Positions 1 through 6,735 of a stretch of 8,234 bases of DNA are shown one piece after another (within the stretch, counting starts at the first letter, position 1; each line of letters opens with the position of its first letter). Below the pieces are notes generated by a model. That model made no database searches. It was not told where the DNA came from and was given only the letters and a program-made list of their open reading frames with translations. The translations under genes were made by a program, and so were the position numbers. The stretch is from Actinomycetes bacterium (GTDB taxonomy: Bacteria > Actinomycetota > Acidimicrobiia > Acidimicrobiales > Bog-793), in NCBI GenBank assembly GCA_021823365.1, contig JAKAOD010000118.1, positions 1-8,234 of the forward strand, in the 5' to 3' direction.

Positions 1-91
1 CTTGTGGCGGCGCCGTCCCGCCGCTATACATGACTTGCCAGGTCAGGTTTAGGATCCGGCTCGCATACCGACGAGTGCGATCGGCGGGCGA

Positions 92-106
92 CCACGACGG
101 TCGTGG
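92..106. promoter_or_regulatory. Perfect 15-base palindrome, possible operator upstream of the siroheme unit
   Basis: Seven-base arms CCACGAC and GTCGTGG surround a single G, with no mismatches. The centre lies about 40 bases before the ATG at 140, where a repressor site or a leader hairpin would be expected. A weak promoter-like pair lies further upstream: TTGTGG at 2-7 and TATACA at 25-30, 17 bases apart. If that pair is real, the palindrome is inside the 5' leader. Palindromes of this size also arise by chance in GC-rich DNA, and no regulator gene is in view, so the operator role is inference. Confidence 0.3.
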
Positions 107-139
107 CCCCGGTCAGCGACGACCCGACGGGACCACACG

Positions 140-316
140 ATGATCATCGACACCATGACCGCGAAGACTCCCGCAGGCACCACGGACGTCCCTCGGTCGG
201 GCGTCGGCCTCTACACCCCGGACACCGCGAGCCTCGTCCTCGAGGACGAGGGCACCAACGCCACAGTCGTCGCCGGCAGTCTCGGCGACCTCCGCTTGGC
301 CGAGCCGGCGACCTGA
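140..316 (+). CDS. Small protein of unknown function (58 residues) upstream of the siroheme gene
   Basis: The ORF opens at ATG 140 and closes with TGA at 314-316, five bases before the GTG of the precorrin-2 dehydrogenase gene, so the two are probably co-transcribed and perhaps translationally coupled. I count only about five codons in 58 ending in A or T, which is strong coding bias and the main reason to call it. The reading frame is open back to a TAG at 50-52, but there is no better start; a second ATG lies at 155. The ribosome-binding site is weak. The protein is acidic and polar, with no cysteine, membrane segment or signal peptide, and it has a Val/Leu-rich second half (GVGLYTPDTASLVLEDEG is typical). 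I recognise no family. Its position suggests a role tied to siroheme or sulfite/nitrite assimilation, but that rests on context only. Confidence 0.5.
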   Translation: MIIDTMTAKTPAGTTDVPRSGVGLYTPDTASLVLEDEGTNATVVAGSLGDLRLAEPAT

Positions 317-321
317 CGTTC

Positions 322-936
322 GTGCCCAGCGACCACTATCCCGTCAGCCTGCTGCTGGCCGGCCAACCTTGCCTGGTGGTCGGGGGCGGGTCGGTGGCCG
401 TCCGCAAGGCAGAGGGACTCGCCCGGAGCAGGGCTCGGGTGACGGTCGTCGCCTCCGACATCGACCCGGCGATCGAGCTGCTTCCCGTCGCCGTCGAGCG
501 GCGCCCCTACCGGCGAGGGGAAGCGGGCCGCTACCGGCTCGTGATCACGGCCACCGGAGTCCCCGGGGTGGATGCCTCGGTGGCCGCCGACGCCGCAGCG
601 GCAGGCGTCTGGGTGAACTGCGCCGACGACCCCGCCCATTGCACGTTCCTGCTGCCCGCCGTCCATCGCGACGGGCCGGTGACCGTGGCCGTGTCCACCG
701 GCGGAGCCAGCCCCGCCCTCGCCACCTGGCTCCGGCGCCAGATCGTCGGAATACTCGGCGAAGGGCTGGGAGGGCTGGCCGAGGTGTTGGAGGAGGCCCG
801 GCGGAGGGTCCAGGCGTCCGGCCGGCCCACCGAATCGCTCGACTGGCATGGCTTCCTCGACGGTCCGCTCACGAGGCTTGCCCTGGACGGCCGACTTGAC
901 GAGGCTCGCAAGCTCCTTGACGAGGCGGTCCGCTGA
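322..936 (+). CDS. Precorrin-2 dehydrogenase / sirohydrochlorin ferrochelatase (siroheme synthase, stand-alone N-terminal module)
   Basis: This 204-residue protein matches the CysG N-terminal module (also Met8p/SirC type), which oxidises precorrin-2 to sirohydrochlorin with NAD+ and in CysG and Met8p also inserts iron to give siroheme. A Rossmann dinucleotide motif VVGGGSVAVRKA spans residues 19-30. The family core follows: a VNCADDP segment at 98-104, then CTFLLPAV at 107-114 and STGGASPALATWLR at 125-138. Asp102 aligns by eye with the catalytic Asp104 of CysG. A helical tail at 140-204 corresponds to the dimerisation/C-terminal part. The uroporphyrinogen methyltransferase half of full CysG is absent, so precorrin-2 must come from a separate enzyme outside the window. 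I chose GTG 322 because the frame upstream reads as Arg/His/Pro-rich non-coding sequence and overlaps the 58-residue ORF. Dehydrogenase-only activity, with a separate chelatase, cannot be excluded. Confidence 0.9.
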   Translation: MPSDHYPVSLLLAGQPCLVVGGGSVAVRKAEGLARSRARVTVVASDIDPAIELLPVAVERRPYRRGEAGRYRLVITATGVPGVDASVAADAAAAGVWVNCADDPAHCTFLLPAVHRDGPVTVAVSTGGASPALATWLRRQIVGILGEGLGGLAEVLEEARRRVQASGRPTESLDWHGFLDGPLTRLALDGRLDEARKLLDEAVR

Positions 937-1389
937 CCTCGGAGGACTGCAAGCCGAGCCGGGCACACTCAGACAACCATCGACGGCACCTGAGGGACCC
1001 GATTGGAGGGTTGCGGGCGATGCGCCGCAGTTGTTCGCCTGCGGCGGCGGCCTTTGCGAGCAGGCATGCGGTCCGTGGCTGCGCGGCCTCGCCGTCGCGG
1101 AGGCGGCGCCTCGGCCACCCGACCCGGCAGGGCCGGCCGGGCTTCGTGACGAGTCCGATGCGGCGATGCGAAGCAGCTCCTCACCCAGGTGAAGGCGCTG
1201 TTGCGGGCCCTGATGCACACGGTCGGCGTAGAGGACGCGCATCGAAGCTGACCGGAACGGGCTCGTGCTGGACGATGGCGGCGGCGCTCGACGCTCCGTC
1301 GCCCACCGCGAGGGCTGCCCCGGGCGCCTTGTCACCCGATCTGCGGATGAGCCCGAACTCCACGCAACAAGCTCGGGGTACTCCGCCAC
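937..1389. other. Convergent intergenic region, 453 bases, no confident gene
   Basis: The region separates the siroheme gene (+) from the giant surface-protein gene (-). Several frames stay open because of high GC, but their translations are Arg/Pro/Ala-rich and recognisable in none. An ATG at 1020 follows a GGAGGG at 1005-1010, a fair ribosome-binding site. Third-position GC in that frame falls off in its second half and the product looks like low-complexity sequence, so I do not call it. On the minus strand, about 1215-1350 shows unusually high third-position GC (about 88% over 43 codons that I counted). It could be a decayed fragment of a gene; see findings. Confidence 0.5.
1023..1046 (+). 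terminator. GC-rich hairpin downstream of the siroheme gene, possible terminator
   Basis: Eight-base arms CGCCGCAG and CTGCGGCG enclose an 8-base loop, about 90 bases after the siroheme stop codon. No T-run follows on either strand, so this is not a classical intrinsic terminator. High-GC actinobacteria often use hairpins without a T tract. The call is tentative. Confidence 0.25.
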
Positions 1390-4300
1390 TCAGTGGTTGC
1401 CCGGATTCCCGAAGGTGGCCTGGTCGAGTGCCTTGATCGCCTCGAACAGGCTCTGACGCGAGCCGGAGGCGAGAGCCTGATCGGCGCCCTGCACAGCCGC
1501 CGCGTACTGGGACCAGTTGCCCGAGCCGTTGGCGAAGTCGAGAAGGCTCGTGAGCAGGTGAAGCCTCACGTCGGCAGCGAGGCGGCTCTGCTGGCTCTCG
1601 CGGTAGGAGTTCGGCGCAAGCAGGTGCTCGGCAGCTACCAGCGACGGGCTGGTGCCGGAGGCCGAGGCGAGGGCCTGGGCGAGGGGCGGGCTCAGGTAGC
1701 CAGCGATGCGGAGGTAACAGGTGAGCTGAGCGGCGGTCTGCTGGAGGTGGTGCTGGCGACCGGAGCTGGCGGGGAGGTCCGGATGGGTGGCGAGCCACTG
1801 GGCGAGGCGGAGCTGGCTGAGCCAGTAGCTCGATCCGAGCGGACGAGCCCCGAGCGGGGCGGTGACGACGACAGGGGTGGTGAGGACGGGCGCCGAGAGG
1901 GTGTCGGCGTCGGTGACCGAGGTCGTGACAAGATCCAGGCAGGCCGCCGGGAAGGTATGGGAGAAGCCGGTCGGCGAGGCGGAGTAGGGGTACCACCCCG
2001 TCGCAGGGTCGACCGGCCCGCTCGGTGTGGCGGCGGTCAGGGTCGTCGGGGAGGTCCCGTCGGCCCAGTCGGTCTGGAAGGTGAGCACCGCCTCCGGTGA
2101 GATGTGCAGGGCCGTCGCCATCCAGGTGACCGGCGTGCCGACATGGGTGAAGACGGTGCCAGCCGTGCCGATCTGGCCGCCGCCCACGCTCTCGACGACG
2201 CTCGCCCCGGCGGTCGGGGCGAGGGTGGTCCCTTTCGGGGCGACGTCGTTGACCGTCACCGAGGTGCTGTGGGACACCGATGTCCCGTCGGTCTCGGCGA
2301 TTGACACGTCGATCGGCTCGGTCACAGAGGGTCTTCCGGAGGGATCGAGGACCTCGTAGGTGTGGGTCGCCGAGAAGTGGCCGCCGGGCCCGACGACGAC
2401 GGTGCTCGGCGGCGTGGCGTCACCCCAGGTGATCGTCGCCGTCTCGGTCTCCCCCGGCTCGGTGGCGGCGAGTGTGCCCTGCACGGTGACCGGGGTCATC
2501 AGGTTGGCGGTCGACGGCGAGACCTTGAGGGAGGCAATGGAGAGAGGCGTGTCGAGCACGGTCACCTGGCCGGTGGCCGGGGTGACGCCGCTGACCGAGG
2601 CGGTGACCGTGTAAGGGCTGGCGGTGCTCCCGGCGGTCTCGTCGGCGTAGGTGTGGCTGGCCTGGTACTGGCCGTTCGAGACCGTCACTGTCGAGGTTGT
2701 GCCGTCACCCCAGGCGATTTGGACGGTGGTCGCCGGGCTGTTCTCGACAGAGCCCGATGCCGTCACGCCGCCCCCCTCGTCGACCCAGGTGCGATCGAGC
2801 GAGAGGGAGATCGACGGCGCGGGCGTGGGCGGGGTCGTGCAGGTGCCCGTGTTGGTTCCGCTGTAGAGGCCGTCCAGGGTGCCCTGGCTCAGGCTGTGGT
2901 CGGTGGTGCTGGTGAGCGTCGAGTCGAGGGAGGTCGGCGAGGGGCCGGTGAAGCTGACGTCGTGGCCGAGCGAGCTCACCTGGATGCTCGTCGGGGACTG
3001 AGTCCCCTTGACGTAGCTCACTGTCGTCATGGCGCAGGTGATGGAGGTGGGCGCGGCCGGGTCGACGGCGTGAATCCGCCGGACCAGCTGGCCCGGGCGG
3101 GCACCGGGCGGCACGGAGAGCCCGGCGGTGTCGAGTTGGGCCTTGACCGACGGATCGGCAAAGAGGTGGCGCGCCGAGGCGACCACGTCGGAGAAGGGCT
3201 GCGTGCAGAGCGGGGTGCCCTCGATGGCCGGGTCGGAGGAGCACAGCCCCTTGATGGTGAAGCTCGGCACGATCGTGACGCAGCCGAGGAGTCCACAGGG
3301 CCTCCAGCCGGGGAAGTCGTAGCCGTCGAGGGCGTACTGGAAGATGGCGGTGGTCGGGATGTCGAGCCAGCCGAAGCCCGACTTGTTGAGGCCAGCGTTG
3401 ACGCTGTTGACCCTCGAGGCGACCTGCTGGTAGAAGGAGAAGACCTTCTGCCAGGCCGGAGGTCCACCGCTGCCGAGGAATTGGAAGCCGGACTGGATGT
3501 CGCTCACCATCTGGTCGGCGCTGCCGGCGACGTAGGTCTGGTACCAGGCCGAAGTCGCCGTCGTGGCGGTGTGGACGGCCCCGGTGATGTGGGCGCCGGC
3601 CGTCTGGAACGCGGCCGAGGCCGTGTTGAACCAGTCGGTGAGGTTGAAGCCGGGATTGCTCAGGTCGAGGGACCCGGTGGCGTTCACACTGCCACTCAGG
3701 CCGCCCACGTCGATGGACCCGGAGAGGTGGAGCTTCTGGGTGCCGACGTCCAAGGTGAGGGTGCCAGATCCCCAGACGGACGCCTGGGTGGGATCGGTGT
3801 TGTAGGTGGCCGGATCGAGGAGCTGCCCGCCGCCCGAGATGTCGACCTGGACCGTGGTGGCGTTGATGGTGAAGCTCAGGTTGGTCGGCTGGAAGCTGAG
3901 CGGGCCGGCGGACCAGCCCGAAAGATGACCCTCCCCGGTGATCCCACTCGAGCTGATCGAGAGGAAGACGCTGGCGAGACAGGAGCTCGAGTCGCTCGAG
4001 CAGACCGAGCTGCGTGAGGGAGGGCTGCAGTCCGAGATCTGGCCGGTCGGGGCCGTGCCAGCGACGGCGGTGGCGCCCGAATTGGTGAGGACGAGGTCAC
4101 CCGAGAGGTAGAGACCCTGGGAGAGGCAGAGCTGGGCATTGCTCACCGAGGAGTAGGAGAAGTAGAGGTTCCGGAGGGCAAGCGGGGGAAGGGAGCTCGT
4201 CGAGACGTCCTTGCCGCTCACCTCGTTGTAGAGGTCGACTAGGTCGGCCATGGTGATTCCGCGGTGGCTGCCGATCGCGAACCCGAGGAGGTTCACGTAC

Positions 4301-6690
4301 GGCGGGGTGCCCTGCACAGCGAGGTCGACGGAGACCCCGAGGTCGGTCGAGCCGATCGTCACCGCCCCGTGCGCCCCGAGGGTGAGCGAGCCCCCGCCGC
4401 TCGAGCTGAGGCCGATCTGGAGGACGAGATCGTTGATGGTGAGGAACGAGGCCGGGTCGGGCAGGGTCCAGCCGCTCGTCGCGTTGCCGCCGGTGAGCTG
4501 CGCGGTGAGGCTGACCGAGGCGGACCCGCTCGAGGCCCCGATGGAGCCGGTGACCGACACATCCAGGCAGACGTCGCCCGATGGAAGCGAGCTCTGAAGG
4601 CCCTGGGGGCAGGTTTGCTTGCCCCCCTGGCCTGGCGCGAACAGCTCCATGTCCCCGCCGGCGCTGACCGAGAAGCTGCCCTTGGCCTCCGAGATCGAGA
4701 AGTGGAGCCTCACCTGTTGGATCGGCCCGGCCGAGATGGTGATCGTCGGGAGGTGGACCGTGAGGCTGGTGGTCGTGCCGCCGAACAGAGGGATGTGACC
4801 GTCGATCACGACCGGCCCGGTCAGCAGGTTGGTGCAGGCGGTCCCCGAGACCTTGAGCAGCCCGCAGAGGCCCGTCTGGATGGAGCCCGGCAACGTGACG
4901 CTCGCCGAAAGGTCCACTCCCCGGCGCATCTTCAAGGTGAACGAGCAGTTCGGGTCGCTCGAAGCACAGAGGAGGGGCTGGAAGTAGGCGAGGCTCGGCG
5001 CGTCGAGCTGGCTCGAGGGGATCGACAGGTCGGCGGTGGAGACGACGAGAGCGAGGCTCGGGAGGGTGAAGTTGGGCTTGAGAGTCGAGCCGAGGAGGTC
5101 GTCCAAGGTGAGGTTTGTCGAGGTGGGTCGGACGGCCACGAGCAGCGAGCTGGACGAGCCGACCTGGGCGCGAACGAGGATGTCGGCGCTGTAGGAGCCC
5201 GAGCCGAGCGTGACCGAGGCCGTCCCCTGCACGGCGATCGTGACTGAGCCGGTGCCAGGGACCTCAAGGGCGACGTCGAGCCCGGACACCTGGAGGTCGG
5301 GGGTGCCGGAGGGGAAGCTCGGCAGGCCCATGTCGCCGGCCAGGGTGGCAGCGTCCAAGGTGGCCGACGTCGTGAGCCCGACGCTGAGGCCGCTGCCGGA
5401 GCCGAGTCTCGCAGAGACAGTGAAGCTGGACCCGTCGACCGTGGCCTTCGCGTCGAGGCTCGCTGCCGTCGTGGCGCCGACTGACCAGCTGACGGTGGTG
5501 CTGTCGAGGGTCAGCCAGCTCTGGCCGAAGGCCTTGGTCACCTTCCCGAGCGAAGCGTCCATGGCCACGGTCACCCCGCCTGAGGCTTTGGTGATGGAGA
5601 GGTCGGCGGTCACCGGCACCTGGCCAGACCGCGGGAGCGTCACGTAGGCGGAGCCGCTGGCGCTCGCCGTCCAGGTGCCGGAGCCGCCCTTGATCGAGAG
5701 GGTGAGCGCGCTCAGGCTGAGCCAGCTCGGGGTCGACACGGTCGGGGTGACCGAGGCGGAGAGATCAAGACCGACGCTCACCGAAGGCGCCGAGGAGAGG
5801 CTGAAGCTGGCCGACTCTGTGAGGGCCCCCTCTAGGGTTACGCCGCTCGGGCTGACGCCGAGGTCCGTGAGGCCGGTCGCTACGGCTCCGCTCGCGGCGA
5901 GCGCGCCCCGGAAGCTGAGCCCGGACCCGGCGACCGAGAGGTTGTGCCCGAGGAAGCTCGCGGCCGAGCCGGGAAGCGTGGCGGTGTCGAGCGTGGTGCC
6001 CGAAGAGGAGGTGGTGAACGCGAGGAGCGCGCTCGAGAGCTGCACGCCGGGCCCGGGCGAGCCGGCCGAGACCAGGCTCGAGAGGCCGACGTCTCGAAAG
6101 CTGAGGACGACGGAGAAGGTCGGGCTCGTCGCCGTCGCCGACGACCAGCTCCCGACGACGAGGAGGCCGGCCGGCTGGCCGAGCACGTTCGTCGCCCCCG
6201 AGGCGCCCTGGAGGGTGAGCGTCGTGCAGCCGCTCGTCGCGCTGGAGGGCTCGGTCGCAAGGGAGAGTTGGCTGGCATCGAGCTGGGCAAAGCTGCTCGG
6301 GCCGATCGGCAGACTCACCGTTGTGGTCCCGGCGTCGGCCTCGAGAGCAGAGGCAACCGCCGAGCAGGTCATCGAAGTGACGTTCACCAAGGTGGTGCCG
6401 CTGGCGGTGACACCCGGGCCGGTGACGTCGGCGCTCAAGGTCGCGGTCGCCTGGGCACGGCCGACAAGCAAGAGGAGGGCGACGGCTATCCCCGCGAGAA
6501 GCCCAGCGGCGACCACGAGCATCAAGGCGAGCGGGGCCCGTGGTCGACGCGCCTTACCCGAGCCGAGATGCGCCGTTGTGCCAACCTGAGCTGCCGCCGA
6601 ACTCTCGCCCCCTGCCGTGCCGTCCACTCGGCTGCTCCCCCATCTGCTGCTCCCCAGATGGCGACCGCCGTCCCCAGCTTCGGTCGCCAC
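1390..6690 (-). CDS. Giant exported surface protein with beta repeats, three PKD-like domains and a helical C-terminus (1766 residues)
   Basis: GTG 6690 follows a GAAGGG ribosome-binding site (7-base spacer) and an in-frame TAG at 6711-6709, so no longer start exists. Residues 1-52 form a polar, Arg-ending tail; 54-77 are hydrophobic. An AQA motif at 79-81 could allow signal cleavage; otherwise the segment is a signal anchor with the rest outside. Residues 82-1009 are Ser/Thr/Gly/Ala-rich beta repeats. Residues 1010-1210 are mixed, with helices rich in Trp, Tyr and Phe. PKD-like domains follow at about 1292-1380 (AWGDG), 1382-1482 (TWGDA, then THTY) and 1485-1610 (DWADG, then FSHTF). Residues 1616-1766 are helical, ending NPGNH. 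There is no LPXTG motif, catalytic motif or second membrane segment. Twenty cysteines, many closely paired, suggest disulfides outside the cell. An adhesive or structural surface role is inferred from PKD-protein families. Only the PKD region is recognised. Confidence 0.85.
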   Translation of the reverse strand: MATEAGDGGRHLGSSRWGSSRVDGTAGGESSAAAQVGTTAHLGSGKARRPRAPLALMLVVAAGLLAGIAVALLLLVGRAQATATLSADVTGPGVTASGTTLVNVTSMTCSAVASALEADAGTTTVSLPIGPSSFAQLDASQLSLATEPSSATSGCTTLTLQGASGATNVLGQPAGLLVVGSWSSATATSPTFSVVLSFRDVGLSSLVSAGSPGPGVQLSSALLAFTTSSSGTTLDTATLPGSAASFLGHNLSVAGSGLSFRGALAASGAVATGLTDLGVSPSGVTLEGALTESASFSLSSAPSVSVGLDLSASVTPTVSTPSWLSLSALTLSIKGGSGTWTASASGSAYVTLPRSGQVPVTADLSITKASGGVTVAMDASLGKVTKAFGQSWLTLDSTTVSWSVGATTAASLDAKATVDGSSFTVSARLGSGSGLSVGLTTSATLDAATLAGDMGLPSFPSGTPDLQVSGLDVALEVPGTGSVTIAVQGTASVTLGSGSYSADILVRAQVGSSSSLLVAVRPTSTNLTLDDLLGSTLKPNFTLPSLALVVSTADLSIPSSQLDAPSLAYFQPLLCASSDPNCSFTLKMRRGVDLSASVTLPGSIQTGLCGLLKVSGTACTNLLTGPVVIDGHIPLFGGTTTSLTVHLPTITISAGPIQQVRLHFSISEAKGSFSVSAGGDMELFAPGQGGKQTCPQGLQSSLPSGDVCLDVSVTGSIGASSGSASVSLTAQLTGGNATSGWTLPDPASFLTINDLVLQIGLSSSGGGSLTLGAHGAVTIGSTDLGVSVDLAVQGTPPYVNLLGFAIGSHRGITMADLVDLYNEVSGKDVSTSSLPPLALRNLYFSYSSVSNAQLCLSQGLYLSGDLVLTNSGATAVAGTAPTGQISDCSPPSRSSVCSSDSSSCLASVFLSISSSGITGEGHLSGWSAGPLSFQPTNLSFTINATTVQVDISGGGQLLDPATYNTDPTQASVWGSGTLTLDVGTQKLHLSGSIDVGGLSGSVNATGSLDLSNPGFNLTDWFNTASAAFQTAGAHITGAVHTATTATSAWYQTYVAGSADQMVSDIQSGFQFLGSGGPPAWQKVFSFYQQVASRVNSVNAGLNKSGFGWLDIPTTAIFQYALDGYDFPGWRPCGLLGCVTIVPSFTIKGLCSSDPAIEGTPLCTQPFSDVVASARHLFADPSVKAQLDTAGLSVPPGARPGQLVRRIHAVDPAAPTSITCAMTTVSYVKGTQSPTSIQVSSLGHDVSFTGPSPTSLDSTLTSTTDHSLSQGTLDGLYSGTNTGTCTTPPTPAPSISLSLDRTWVDEGGGVTASGSVENSPATTVQIAWGDGTTSTVTVSNGQYQASHTYADETAGSTASPYTVTASVSGVTPATGQVTVLDTPLSIASLKVSPSTANLMTPVTVQGTLAATEPGETETATITWGDATPPSTVVVGPGGHFSATHTYEVLDPSGRPSVTEPIDVSIAETDGTSVSHSTSVTVNDVAPKGTTLAPTAGASVVESVGGGQIGTAGTVFTHVGTPVTWMATALHISPEAVLTFQTDWADGTSPTTLTAATPSGPVDPATGWYPYSASPTGFSHTFPAACLDLVTTSVTDADTLSAPVLTTPVVVTAPLGARPLGSSYWLSQLRLAQWLATHPDLPASSGRQHHLQQTAAQLTCYLRIAGYLSPPLAQALASASGTSPSLVAAEHLLAPNSYRESQQSRLAADVRLHLLTSLLDFANGSGNWSQYAAAVQGADQALASGSRQSLFEAIKALDQATFGNPGNH

Positions 6691-6697
6691 TGCACTG

Positions 6698-6703
6698 CCC
6701 TTC
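6698..6703 (-). promoter_or_regulatory. Ribosome-binding site GAAGGG that fixes the start of the giant gene
   Basis: Read on the minus strand, GAAGGG lies 7 bases before GTG 6690. Together with the in-frame TAG just upstream, it decides the start codon. Confidence 0.6.
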
Positions 6704-6705
6704 GA

Positions 6706-6735
6706 TACCTAGCAGCGACAAGCCCAGGCTGTCAA
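6706..6735 (-). promoter_or_regulatory. Sigma70-type promoter for the giant surface-protein gene
   Basis: On the minus strand a perfect TTGACA (6735-6730) is followed after 18 bases by TAGGTA (6711-6706). The -35 is a full consensus match; the -10 is poor against TATAAT but typical of GC-rich actinobacterial promoters. Transcription would start near 6699, which puts the start point within or just before the ribosome-binding site and leaves a leader of about ten bases. Either the gene is nearly leaderless or the true promoter lies further upstream. Confidence 0.4.

Noticed and set aside
103..321. N-terminal extension of the siroheme gene to GTG 103
   Set aside because: The extension reads as His/Arg/Pro-rich sequence unlike the family and overlaps the 58-residue ORF, which has better codon bias. 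Family length fits the GTG at 322.
211..1389. 392-codon minus-strand frame opposite the siroheme gene
   Set aside because: Antisense to a gene with clear homology; no motif in the product.
3970..4010. Clustered CTCGAG repeats in the giant gene
   Set aside because: They are the codons of a Ser-rich run flanked by cysteines (residues 895-905), not a DNA-level element.
2362..4017. 551-codon open frame on the + strand inside the giant gene
   Set aside because: It is antisense to a gene with strong coding bias, and its product is low-complexity Gly/Arg/Ala/Asp-rich sequence with no motif. Long antisense frames are expected opposite GC-rich genes with biased third positions.
4264..5247. 327-codon open frame on the + strand inside the giant gene
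   Set aside because: Same pattern as above: Arg/Glu/Gly-rich product, no recognisable domain, and fully antisense to the beta-repeat region.
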